A stretch of DNA of 64,000 nucleotides from Isoetes taiwanensis (lineage: Eukaryota > Streptophyta > Lycopodiopsida > Isoetales > Isoetaceae). Positions 33,248 to 43,780 of the stretch are shown here, one piece after another. Position 1 is the stretch's first letter, and every line of letters begins with the position of its first letter. The stretch is taken from NCBI GenBank assembly GCA_021234155.1, contig JAJEKV010000026.1:990001-1054000 (forward strand), given 5' to 3'. The notes beneath the pieces are model-generated. The model worked only from the letters and a program-made list of their open reading frames with translations, had not been told where the DNA came from and ran no database searches. Made by a program: the position numbers and the translations under genes.

Positions 33248-34715
33248 ATGATCTTACAAGAAGCAGATGAAATGACACAACCAGCAATTGTTAAGAAGAC
33301 AAGAGATCATGATGAGAATGATGAGAATCCTGCTGACAATCGCCATGATGACACTTCTGCTGACCAATCTGAGGTACACCCTGAGGTAAATGATGATTTC
33401 ATTGAACACTCACATGTAGAAGAAGGGATGGATTATTTGAATGCAGTAAGGCCACCAAGAATCAGAAAACCTCCACAATGGCTACAAGACTATGTCTTTT
33501 CTGTTTCTGACCACATTTTGGAGCCACAGACATACCTTGAAGCTATTAACAGCAGGCAGAGCGAGCAGTGGCTTGCAGCTATGGAAAGTGAGCTCAAATC
33601 CATCCATGAAGCTGGGACATGGACACTAGAAAACAGACCTGAAAACAGAGGAATCATTGGCTCAAAATGGGTATTTAAAATCAAATACAGTCATGATGGA
33701 ACCATTGACAGGTTCAAGGCAAGATTAGTTGCCAAAGGATTCTCACAGGTACATGGAGTTGATTTTGACAGAACATTTGCTCCTGTTGTCAAGCTCACAT
33801 CTGTCAGGACCATATTGGCACATGGATGTCAACAGCATTATTTCATCCATCAGATGGATGTCACCAATGCTTTCCTGCATGGAGAACTTGAAGAAGAATT
33901 GTACCTGGATCAACCTGAAGGTTTTGAGCAAGGGAACAATCTAGTTTGCAGATTGCACAAAGCCATATATGGCCTCAGGCAGGCATCAAGGACTTGGTAC
34001 TCCAAACTGAACCAGGTACTAATCATGATTGGTTTTCTTGCAAGCTCAAATGACATCTCCCATCTTTGTATTATGTTATGTGGATGATCTAATCATACCA
34101 GCAGCAGTAAAGGATGATTTGGAATTCCTAAAGGTCCAGCTCCACCAACAATTCAGAATGAAGGACTTAGGAGAGATTCATCATTTCTTAGGGATTCAAA
34201 TCCATTATGACAGAGAAAAGGGAAGCATGTTTTTGCACCAAGAAAAATACCTTGTAGAATTGTTGCATCGAATGAAAATGACAGATTGCAACAATGTGAA
34301 TACACCACTTGAATTTGGAGTCAAGTTAGGTGCAGATGATGCACCATGTTCAGCTAATCTTCTCCACTTTCGAGACCAGTACAGGAACATTCTGGGGACT
34401 CTTAATTTTGCAGCAATAGCCACAAGACCAGACCTGTCACTTGCTCTTTCCAAGCTCAGCCAATTCTCTAATAGCCCCAGACATAGCCATTGTTGTTCCT
34501 TGAAAAGGTGTCTGAGGTACATTGCAGGAGCAACAGGACTTGGGATCTCCTTTGATGCAGTTGGCAGTACCCAAATCACTGGATACACGGATGCGCGGTG
34601 GGGTGGAGATGAGGATAGAAGATCAATTTCAGGTTATATCTTTACCTTTGCTTGGGGGTTCAATATCCCGAGCAAAGCACTAAGCAAAAATGCATTGCTC
34701 TTTCCCACAACGTAA
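33248..34715 (+). pseudogene. Copia reverse transcriptase and RNase H, frameshifted
   Basis: Frame 33248-34087 carries EQWLAAMESELKSIHEAGTW, GSKWVFKIKYSHDGTIDRFK, ARLVAKGFSQVHGVDF and HQMDVTNAFLHGELEEELYL. The catalytic YVDD (34077-34088) is only in the next frame, which starts at about 34029 and continues through RMKDLGEIHHFLGIQI and the RNase H entry GYTDARWGGDEDRRSISGY. One frame slip at about 34030-34060 therefore separates the palm motifs. Confidence 0.92.
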
Positions 34716-34847
34716 GCGAAATTTTATTCAATTGCTCATGGATGCAATGAGGAAATTTGGTTACTGAGATTAGCCATTGAATTACGAATCCATAAGGACA
34801 TTGGCATGGAAAATACGGGTTGATAATCACCGCTATCAAGATATCTT

Positions 34848-35045
34848 ATGATCCCGGCCGAGCACAAGAAGATGAAGCACATTGACATCAAGTATCATTT
34901 TGTTCGTGACATCATGGGAACAGGAGTTCTTAAACTGGCTTATTGTCCCACAGAAGAAATGGTAGCAGATGCATTAACCAAAGCCTTGGGAGGTACCAAA
35001 TTTCAAAAATTTCTGGTTATGACAGGTTTGAAGACAAACACTTAA
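34848..35045 (+). pseudogene. Copia RNase H C-terminal fragment
   Basis: HKKMKHIDIKYHFVRDIM and EEMVADALTKALGGTKFQKF form the standard end of Copia polyproteins. It stops at 35043-35045, just before the purine tract and the 3' LTR. The frame is broken from the upstream part at about 34715-34848. Confidence 0.88.
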
Positions 35046-35052
35046 GGAGGGG

Positions 35053-35335
35053 TGTTGGAATTAAGTGTTTATCCTAATGGTTGCCAAGTTTCTATTTTAG
35101 TTTGCTTGAATCATGCATGTTACTTAAGTTATGGAGAGCTCGGTTAGGAGCAATTGGAGGCATTACCTGCTCCTGTTGTTTTGGCTAAACTTAAGGTGTT
35201 CTCATGTATTTAAACTGAAATATTGAATGAGAAAGATCACCGAGTTCACGCATCCCTGATCATTCCTATTCTAAGTGTTTTGTGTTCAGTTAGAAATATT
35301 GGTATTTCTAGTTGATCTTGATCTTGATTTTATCA
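35053..35335 (+). repeat. 3' LTR of the Copia element
   Basis: 283 bp, starting TGTTGGAATTAAG and ending GATTTTATCA, followed by the right target duplication ATTGG. Confidence 0.95.
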
Positions 35336-35635
35336 ATTGGTTCCAATATGTGTGTCGTCTACCAGGGTTATGATGGCAGCGGTTGCCAGGTTTGGTGAAT
35401 ACCGTAGCTCCATTATCGTCCACATAAATCCTTGCTCTTGCATCGTTTCATCTCTCTTCATTCTATCGTCATTCTGGAATTAAGTTAGCCCATTCTGCAA
35501 ATAATGTCTTTGCTGCATCATTATCTTATGCATTCCCTTCTTCACCCAAGTTTTAGTTTGCAAATAATTTTTTGATGCATGTAATTGGGAAGGTAAGGTT
35601 TCAAAGATTGAACACTTAAATGGTACATCAATTAA

Positions 35636-35925
35636 TACATGAAGAACATAGAGTATGCCAAGGATAGAACATTATAATAGAAGTTTGTTGGTGTTGCAAA
35701 TTCCCCTCCATTGAAGCTATTCTTAAAGAAACAAAGTGACCAGTTCAACATGAAAATATTACAACCTTTTCTACTGCAATCAACATAAAAGTTATGTTCA
35801 TAATCCTCAAGCTTAAACAAAACATCTGCAGCAATGGTTAGAATTGTTACACAAAACTGAAAATTTTCACATGCATAGACAATTGAAGTGTTTCACATAA
35901 ACATGAGAAGATCAACAACATTATC
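35636..35925. repeat. 3' flank of copy A, duplicated at 38143-38440
   Basis: From ACATGAAGAACATAGAGTATG onward this segment matches the 3' flank of copy B with scattered changes. The duplication unit therefore included downstream DNA as well as the gene. The stretch between 35413 and 35636 does not align with copy B by eye. Confidence 0.8.
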
Positions 35926-35935
35926 TTTTGCAAAA

Positions 35936-36215
35936 TAAGTCAGAGCCATTTTTGCAAGGTATTCAGAGCCATTTTGGACGGGCTACAGAAAAGAAGCACT
36001 TGAGATCTAGCAAGTGTTGTATCTCGAAAGCAGATATTAACTAATGCACACTTGTGAGCATGCATTACGCTTGCAAGCATGCTAGGTATGAGGATTTAAT
36101 GCTCAATTCTTTTGCATTTTATTTGGAAGCACCCTGTGAACCTGGTCATTCTATATCTGTGAAGCGAAAAATGATGTCAAAAAGCTGCAATAACGAAGAT
36201 ATTTAGGCATTTGGC
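35936..36215. repeat. Left arm of a long diverged inverted repeat
   Basis: This arm (for example GGGCTACAGAAAAGAAGCAC and GCATTACGCTTGCAAGCATG) matches the reverse complement of 40830-41095. The arms are about 4.6 kb apart and enclose the inverted promoter copy and aegerolysin-like copy B. Confidence 0.85.
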
Positions 36216-36390
36216 TGAGATTAAATCTCAACCGTTGGTTGCAAGAGTGTTACCTACCAGTAACACATTAAAAAGTGCATAAACACCTAGTTTGTTATGC
36301 TAAATGGCTATAAACTCCTAGCTTGTTATGAAAACCCCATAAAACCACCACAAAACCACTATAAAACTCTCGGGCCCAGGTTGTTAAGGC

Positions 36391-36494
36391 GGATAACACC
36401 CTAGAACTCGGGTGTTATGCCCTACTAATAACAAACTCGGGCCTCCGGCCCTCTTTTGTTATAATAGGGCATAACACCCTCCAGGGTGTTATCC
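36391..36494. mobile_element. Foldback element, GGATAACACCC ends
   Basis: A 104-bp palindrome with outer arms GGATAACACCCT and AGGGTGTTATCC, and inner arms GGTGTTATGCCCTA and TAGGGCATAACACC. It ends eight bases before the inverted promoter copy begins. Confidence 0.75.
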
Positions 36495-36501
36495 CTCTCA
36501 T

Positions 36502-37012
36502 AGCCATTCTGATTAGATGTATCTAGGTTTATAAACCCCCTCATTTTATACTGCTCCATTCCCATGGAATTGTGGTGCAAATTTGTCCACGCTAAGCTCT
36601 TATCTATGTGTACTATTACAACCTTTTTTTTTACTTTTAATTTTGTCGATAGGCCTGCCTGGCATTCCCATGTGAAAATGCTGCATAGATAGAGACGTCG
36701 CCATAATAATGTGCAATCAGTTCTTCATGGTTCTTGGAGCGCAGTAAATATCGCGATGGTTCTTGGAGCGCAGTAAATATCGGACGCTGACATGTTATAC
36801 CCACGGGCATATCCGTGGTATATCCGTGTGTTTGACATGTTATAGCCACGCCAAAAAAAAATTACACGGCGTTTTTGTGGACTTAGCGGATTTTTTGCCA
36901 TTTAAGGCTGGGTATAACATGTGAGCGTCCGACATTTACCGCAATGGTTCTTCATGCCGCAAATTGGTTACCAATGTTATCTGCCATTTAGAAATCATGC
37001 CATGTTCAAGCG
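36502..37012 (-). repeat. Inverted third copy of the aegerolysin-like promoter region
   Basis: Reading the minus strand from about 37012, the order is the CGCTTGAACATGGCATGATT segment, the CATAATAATGTGC segment, TTTTCACATGGGAATGCC, a TATAAAA box (36544-36550) and an ATGGCTATG start at 36502-36510. This is collinear with the region upstream of copy A. Homology stops just after the start codon, so no gene body follows. It lies head to head with the promoter of copy B and lacks the LINE fragment present upstream of copy A. Confidence 0.8.
36773..36939. mobile_element. 167-bp MITE with 31-bp terminal inverted repeats
   Basis: The left end 36773-36803 (GTAAATATCGGACGCTGAC..) and the right end 36909-36939 match as inverted repeats at 29 of 31 positions. 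CGCA flanks both sides and is a possible 4-bp target duplication. The element interrupts the inverted promoter copy. A partial copy of its left end with the flank GGTTCTTGGAGCGCAG is tandemly repeated just before it. Confidence 0.75.
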
Positions 37013-37032
37013 TCTCTATCTAAGTATGCACA

Positions 37033-37199
37033 CCGTTTTCACATGGGAATGCCAGGCCCACTGACAAAATTAATAGTAAAAAAAGGCTATAGTACAAATA
37101 GATAAGAGCTTATCGTGGACAAATTTGCACCACAATTCCAAGGGGATGGAGCAGTATAAAATGAGGGGGTTCATAAACCCACATCAAATCAGAACGGCT
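37033..37199 (+). promoter_or_regulatory. Promoter region of aegerolysin-like copy B
   Basis: TATAAAA at 37155-37161, 39 bases before the ATG at 37200. The surrounding 160 bp are conserved with copy A. The upstream ATG used in copy A reads ACG here, so the second in-frame ATG is the start. Confidence 0.6.
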
Positions 37200-38171
37200 A
37201 TGGCGAATAGAAGCATCATGTTCCTTCTCTTCATGCTGGTCTGTGTTGCTAAAGCCAGGCCAACGCTGATAGAGCAAGGTAAGGTTCAAAATAAAATAAT
37301 CTTCCAATCTGGCAAGGTAATGGAATTGGGTATAAGTTACTGACTGATATGACTGATATGTGATACATTGTTTAATGTGCTAGAACCGCAAGTGATAAAG
37401 CTCAAGGTCCCAGGCAAGGTGGGAGGAGAGGAGAACCACTTTGATATGCAGATAACCTACATAGGCCCTGGAAGTGTATCAGTGTCGAAGCCATGGCTTC
37501 CTTATGGAAAATGGGTTCCTGGAAATTACAACTACCGAGACGAGATCCAGTCTCCTCAAGGCAGAGAGATAAATAATGGGCAGTCTATGCGAGTAGCGGC
37601 TGCGGGCAGATTAGGCTCTCCCACCGGGACAGAGGGATCCTTTGATCTGCTGCTCAACGGGATGACCAGGATTGTTTATGTGTACTGGGATGCATGTTAC
37701 CTGTGTACGGCCGAGCTACAAGTCAGAACCCTCGAGCCCTCCCGTGTCACTCAGAAATACTCCCGCTGGGGTAACGAATACATTGGTTCCAATATGTGTG
37801 TCGTCCACGAGGGTTATGATGGCAGCGGTTGCCAAGGTTTGGTGAATACGGTAGCACCATATAGTTTGCTCAATTCGTTTTGTATTTGGGGAGGGTATTT
37901 TGGCAATGGTGGGGACTATGATTTCGGTATCGTATTGTATATGGAAAATGGTATAATTTGCCATGTGAGAGAAGCTTGGATGGTTATTGCTATTTTGGGT
38001 GCTTGGCAACTCCTTTTTTTCATGGATGTTTTTGCAAAGGTTCAGTTGCAGATTATAAGGAGCGCCAACCAATTGGTTTCAAAGGTTGAACACTTATTTA
38101 TTTTAAATGCTACATCAATCGAATACTTATTTACTTTAGTACATCAAGAACTTAGAGTATGCCAAGGATAG
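37200..38171 (+). CDS. Aegerolysin-like secreted protein, copy B (intact)
   Basis: Exon 1 (37200-37278) encodes MANRS followed by the hydrophobic run FLLFMLVCVAKA, a signal peptide. A 105-base GT..AG intron (37279-37383) is followed by exon 2 in phase. Residues about 47-177 match the aegerolysin beta-sandwich pattern: HFDMQITYIGPGSVSV, then AAAGRLGSPTGTEGSFDL (hallmark at about 108-115) and VYWDACY (about 126-132). Aegerolysins are small lipid-binding proteins, mostly fungal and bacterial; some form pores with a MACPF partner. No such partner is seen here. The frame runs to 288 residues, longer than the usual 130-150. Homology to copy A fades at about 37854, shortly after a donor-like CAAGGTTTGG (37831-37840), so a further intron and a shorter protein are possible. 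The role in the plant is unknown. Confidence 0.72.
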
Positions 38172-38440
38172 AACATTGTCGAAGTCTGTTGGTGTTGCAA
38201 ATTCCCCTCCATTGAAGCTATTCTTAAAGAAACAAATTGACCAGTTCAACATGAAAATATTACAACCTTTTCTACTGCAATCAACATATAAGTTACGTTC
38301 ATAATCCTCAAGCTTAAACAAAACATTTGCAGCAACTGTTACAATTGTTACATACAATTGAAAATTTTCACATGAACAAGACAATTGAAGTGTTTCACAT
38401 AAACATGAGAATGAGAAGATGAACAACATTATCTTTTGCA
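38143..38440. repeat. 3' flank of copy B, duplicated from 35636-35925
   Basis: Direct repeat of the downstream flank of copy A, for example TTGGTGTTGCAAATTCCCCT and CAATCAACATA..AGTTA. It contains the final stop of the open frame of copy B. Confidence 0.8.
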
Positions 38441-38449
38441 AAGCCACAA

Positions 38450-40820
38450 TCTGTGATGTGGTCTGCAGTATGCTTACTTTGAGTAGAGTGTTATTGGAGT
38501 TCAACATATCCAATACTTTACAAACTGCATGTTGAAATCTTGCCCTTTCTTCTTGCTATAATGGGATTCAAAGCACATCTCCTGCTTGTTGTACATCATG
38601 CCTATCCTTGTAATCTCTCTTCTTCTCCTATACTTCCGTCCTAAATTTCCGATTTGTCAATGCTAGTCTATATCGTCCACCTTAAATACAATGCAAGTCT
38701 ATATTGTCCACCTCAAATATGGATGCTATGTATTTAATGTGCTCTTACATTATTTTTCCAAGCAAGCAAAATATCTATAGATGTCCCATGCACATGACTT
38801 TGTCCATTTTAAGAAATCTCAATTTACCATGGAAGTTGTTGGAGAGGACTGCCATCTAGAATGAACAAATTAGCATTCTCATGTGTTGTATATAATCGTA
38901 GTAGGTTTTTAATTTGTAGTGCTTGATATTATGGTCCACATCTATTGTGGCAAGCTTGTCAAGCATGTAAATTTGGATTGTCTTGAATCCAATTGGAAAT
39001 TATTGAGGTTACGCGGTACAATAGAATGATATGTGACATAATGATATGCAGGCATGCTATCAAAGAAATGGCTTCTTTTATTTTGCATTGCATATTCTTA
39101 CAGCTAATTAATGCATTCTTTATGGTGCTGGCATTTATGTTAGATGCCATCTACAATTGGAAAAGCTCTGAAATGACATGTCGGTCAGGCCAATATGTTT
39201 ATATTAGTGGCATAAAACATCACAGTGTTTATTTTATTTTTATGTCTTGACAGGTTCATCTATTCATTTCTTTCTTGCTGTCAACCTATTACGAAATCGG
39301 CCATCTTAAGTTATCGATGGAGACATTTACAAATTGATTTTACAGACATTTACAAATTGATTTTACATTAAGGCTATGTCTATCTGAAAGAAAGGCTTTA
39401 AGTTATGATTTATCATTCTTCTTGTTGAACTATGCAGAGCTTCCTCTTAGGTCTCCTTGCTATTGTGTTTGCAACCATGTCAACGATGGTTTCTATCTTA
39501 ATGTTCTATCGGGTGCATAATCTAGTGCATTTTGAGCTGAAGAATTCTGAATTGAACGATCCAATAAATAGTTAAAAAGTTGAAAGTTTCTAAGGTTGCA
39601 ACATTCTTGTACCATATTATCCCCAAATCCACGATAGAAGGCAATGCAATCATGGTCGTGAGGAGGGCGTTCATTCCTGGGCTACTGTACATGATGCTAA
39701 AAGGATAGGAAGCAACGGTCGATCGTGTCGCCAATCACAACGGTGGACTTCCAGCCGAACAAAACGCTGCTAATGTAGTTGGTTCAAAACCTGTGAACCT
39801 GTGGGACCCAATAAGAGATGCCCAATGTAAGATTCATATATTAATACATATTCTCTTAGCATGCCGCCGAAGTGAAGTTCGCATTAGTACAATTAAAATA
39901 CTAACACAAATCCATCTATCTATCCTTCTTCCCAACCCTGCAGTTCTGCTACTTTCTCTCCTTCTTTACTGTTGTGCGCGATGGTGGCCGTTAGGGTATC
40001 GGAAGCAGATAGAAGGGCAACGTTCATTCTGGAACAGAAGCAGCCGAGCAGAGCATTTAAGGTCACGATTGGAAGCGGCCGACCAGACCAGACAGGGCAT
40101 TCCGGATCAGAGAAGTCAGGAAGAGAGCCCGGAAGACAGATCAATCACAGAAGGTCGCATTTTGATCAAATCAGAGGAGGAATTTAGCAGGTCCGAGGCA
40201 AACTAAAGCAAGGAAGCAGTGGCTGTGGTAGACGGTTTGATAATCACAGTTTGCTTCATTCTCCTTTCTTCTCTTTTCAAGCAAATAGGGTTTCTGATTT
40301 AGGAAAACTGCTATGGCAGAAAGAAAAGAGATTCAGAGCTGGATGTTCAAAAGAAAATGCTGATTTCTTTTTGTTCTCGGGGAACTGACGAAATAATGAT
40401 ACATGGTCTTTCTTCAGTTTTTTATTTTTTCCACACCTTTACATCACAGGATCTATTTCTTTTTTGTTTTAATCTTAAACAGAGAATGAATTATTTGCTT
40501 AATGAACACTTGCCTCAAACCAACAGCACTCATGAAGATGAGACACATTCCAGCGTCCTTGCAGTTAGATTCTCCAGAACAAGCGTGTCTTTTCATTCCA
40601 TCAAATTCATATTTGTACAGTTCCAATCCAACCTTGACCATCGGTTAGAATAATCCAAACCCTCAAAATATCATAATACATACATATCCTAGCATAATTT
40701 TCTTTAAGGTCCCAATTTTATAATGATTCACAATGGTCTTCTACTAGCTCGCAATTTTCGCATAGAAATTCGCTAAAATATTCATTTTTGCCCAAATATG
40801 GGCATCAAAAACTTGAATAT
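38450..40820. other. Non-coding stretch; one 23-bp tandem duplication
   Basis: AGACATTTACAAATTGATTT and three more bases is duplicated at 39321-39366 (period 23). No gene was recognised. The frames at 39793-40206 lack any familiar motif. Confidence 0.45.
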
Positions 40821-40829
40821 CATGGCCAA

Positions 40830-41095
40830 ATGCTAAATTTCTTCGTTATTGCAGCTTTTTGACATCAATTTTCACTTCACAGATATAGAATAACGGGGTT
40901 CACAGGGTGCTTCCAAATAAAATGCAAAAGAATCGAGCATTAAATCCTCATACCTAGCATGCTTGCAAGCGTAATGCATGCTCACAAGTGTGCATTAGTT
41001 AATATCTGCCTTCGAGATACAACACTCGCTAGATCTCAAGTGCTTCTTTTCTGTAGCCCATCCAAAATTGCTCTGACCACCTTGCAAAAATAATG
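40830..41095. repeat. Right arm of the long inverted repeat
   Basis: Reverse complement of 35936-36215 with scattered substitutions and small gaps. It begins at about CCAAATGCTAAATTTCTTCG and ends near ACCTTGCAAAAATAA. Confidence 0.85.
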
Positions 41096-41607
41096 TCTTA
41101 CTGAGGGAAAAGAGATTATTGTTAATAGTAACACAAAACTAATGCAAACAAAGCTTATTCCAGAATAAGATGATGCTCATGATATGTTCGGGCTCTTCAA
41201 TCAGCAATGTGGTGTGCAATTTGTAACAATTATAGCAATCAATGTCTGACGCCTGCATAGAAGCCAAAAAAAAATGGGAGTTTCCTTGATTTTGGTGGGC
41301 TACCCTTTGCAACGACCTTGCCATAGCCACTGTTTGCTAGCTTCATTGTCCTGCTAGTATTCAACACTTGAAAGGGGCAATCTTGAAAATGAACATCCAT
41401 TGGAATACGAATCAAGGTTTAATTATTGCATGTACAACTACTGCAAGACATGCCATTAATCTTAGGAGCTATGCCAAATTCATTATAGGATGACAACATC
41501 ATAAAATCCATGTTCTAAAAAATTTGCATACCCACAGTGTTTTAAATTCTTAGAATACGACAATTACTAAAGTAGCTTCTTCTCTGGCTTTTCTTGCCAT
41601 GACATTC

Positions 41608-41866
41608 AGCTAATAAATCCGGAACTGGAAAATATCAAAACAACAAAGTACTATAACATTTAGCTAATAAATCCAGAACTGGAAAAATCAAAACAACAAA
41701 GCTTAGTACTGTAAAGCTTCAGTTGGAAATTTTTAGATGCAGTAGATTAAGCAAGAATGCTTTCCAAAATAAACCACCTATAAAAGCTTGTACAGATTAA
41801 GTAACCTGCCTAATAAAGAATAAACTTGTAAAAGCTTGTACAGATTAAGCAACCTGCCTAATAAAG
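41608..41866. repeat. Two small tandem duplications (about 52 and 48 bp)
   Basis: AGCTAATAAATCCGGAACTG is repeated about 52 bases later with small changes. AAAAGCTTGTACAGATTAAG at 41782 is repeated at 41830 (period 48). Confidence 0.75.
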
Positions 41867-41869
41867 TCA

Positions 41870-43590
41870 AAATTCAAGATTAAAAAGAAAAGGATTCCAT
41901 TATTTACTTAAGATTCATATGTTTTCTATCTCCATATCCGAAAATAATACTATCAAATTCTTTCGAATTAAAACAATTCCTCAATAGCACAGAAAGCTTC
42001 CAGAATATAAGGAATCATTGACTGCGGTGAGAATGTGATAGCTAAATTTTGATATATATCAGGATGTGCTTCCATAAACCCTTTTTCTTCTCTATAAATG
42101 CTGCAAAGCAAACAATACTTTAACATAAAAGCTGTGTATAATATGATTTAAGATCCATGAGTGTCGGGCCAAGTTGTCCATCTTTTGCATGTTACACAGG
42201 GAACGGAGAGCATTCCTTTCAAGAAAATATAGAACATAGATTGGCAACACATAGTTGGAGAAAATGAATAGAACTTGGATTAAATAAGACAATGAAAAGA
42301 AATAGTCCTTACGGCTCTTGCTTTGCCTTCCTTATGGCATTACAAAAATTTACTTCCAGTTCTACTAGTGGCGTCAATCTCTCCCTTAATACATCCTGCT
42401 ACTCGCATTCCAAAGTGCAATAAGTTCTCCCAAATTAACAGATGTTTCAAGAATAGGCTAGGCATATTATATATAAGGCAACTGACAAAGAATTTTACAA
42501 TAAAATGAAACCAAGCAAAGTAAAACGTAAAGGAACATTTCTGGTTCCTCCTCGTGGCCCTTAGGATTTCATTGATGCGTCTAAAAGAAAATCATGCTGG
42601 TTGATTTGAAGCAGAAAACTAAATGTCGGGTTGATCATAGATTTCACTTTCTTTATGCTGTATTTTAGAATACATTGTTCTGAACAAGTCGCAACCATAA
42701 GTTGTGCCCCTGCATGATTTGTTCAAGGTAAAGCTATTGCAGAAAGTGAAGAAAAAATTGGTCCTTTGAACAAACATGTCGGCATGCATATTAGCAAAGG
42801 AAAGCATCTGTGCAACATAATATTGATCTATGTCCAAACAAACAGGAAATGAGCCTTCTCCTTCAATAAATGGATTCCATCATAGCCGGGGAAGCATCTG
42901 TCTTCAACATTATGCTTCAAGATGAGGATGGTATTTAATATTGCACATGGTACTTTTCATATGAAAGCAGAACTATCTAAATTTTCAAGATCAACTTTTG
43001 AAATGGAATGAGGAATAAATATTCTTACCTCTTATTTTGCAAAGCTCGAACATAGTGAAACATCATGAATACGGCATTTGGTTCTCCATTGAAGAAAATA
43101 GATGCATTTTCGGATACATATAGCTATACCAGAGCATTGTAATTTTCAAGCTCTGATGCCATTGCAATTTCCTAGGAGCTCGCAGGCCTTTAAAGCGCGT
43201 ACCACGAAAATGAGAGTTGCTTTGCCAAAGCATATTACAATGAAAGAGCACATTAAGAATTGCAGCCAAGCAACTGCCTTAGTTATAGCAATATTGCGGG
43301 ACAGTGTATTACTTCTAGGATACACATGGTCAAATGATACCATTGTTGAGCCTAAGAGGAGTCCACTTATTCCAGGCATGTTAGCAGTAAACGCTCGTTT
43401 GATGCTGGAGCTTATATTTGCACCATGAGTGCAGCAGGACCCACAGCCCACTGATAGTGAAGATAAAGGGAAGAAGATAGGGGAAAACATGGCTGCCAGA
43501 TTTCTTGAGCAAGGGAATTTACCAGCGTCTGCATCTCCTAGACAGAGACATGGACATAACTTCTAATGCTAAAGACAAAGGGAATGATCA
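41870..43590. other. No gene recognised
   Basis: Overlapping frames on both strands at 43102-43490 are open, but neither shows a domain I know. Confidence 0.35.
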
Positions 43591-43604
43591 GCACATATAT
43601 TCAT

Positions 43605-43780
43605 TAACACATCTATGATTTTCACAGAGACAAATATTTGCACAGAAATGAAACACGTACCACTTTGTAGCCAAACACAGCAGAATAAGTCAAAAATATT
43701 GATTAAGAGGCTTACACAACTATGACTTTCCACAGAGGCAATTTGCTTAGAAGTGAAACACATACTAGATTATAGCCATA
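43605..43780. repeat. Diverged tandem duplication, about 110 bp
   Basis: ACATCTATGATTTTCACAGAG..GAAATGAAACACGTACCA is followed by the diverged copy ACAACTATGACTTTCCACAGAG..GAAGTGAAACACATACTA. Confidence 0.6.

Larger units (their letters stand above)
30593..35335 (+). mobile_element. Copia LTR retrotransposon, young but coding-defective
   Basis: Two 283-bp LTRs (30593-30875 and 35053-35335) start TGTTGG, end TTATCA and differ at only two positions by eye. The primer site follows directly at 30876 and a purine tract (AAGGAGGGG) precedes the 3' LTR. The internal order is gag, protease, integrase, reverse transcriptase, RNase H, as in Copia. The coding region is broken at several points (after 31188, near 32600, 32800, 33070, 34050 and 34715). 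The near-identical LTRs with a badly broken interior suggest it was moved by proteins supplied from another copy, or that assembly errors are present. It lies in sense orientation inside exon 2 of aegerolysin-like copy A. Confidence 0.95.
30020..35412 (+). pseudogene. Aegerolysin-like gene, copy A, broken by deletion and Copia insertion
   Basis: Exon 1 (30020-30104) encodes a signal peptide with a hydrophobic core FLLFMLVCVA. The intron (30105-30205) has GT..AG ends, and exon 2 starts at 30206. The aegerolysin hallmark GTEGSFDL and the YWDACY block are present, as in copy B. Two lesions end it. About 13 bases present in copy B are missing at about 30576, which shifts the frame. A 4743-bp Copia element then sits at 30593-35335, with coding homology resuming at 35336 for about 77 bases. 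The deletion and the insertion are 16 bases apart, and their order cannot be told from the sequence. Family background and possible function are given under copy B. This copy cannot make the full domain. Confidence 0.75.

Noticed and set aside
43102-43490. Overlapping 108- and 114-codon frames on opposite strands
   Set aside because: Neither shows a known motif or splice context; chance cannot be excluded.
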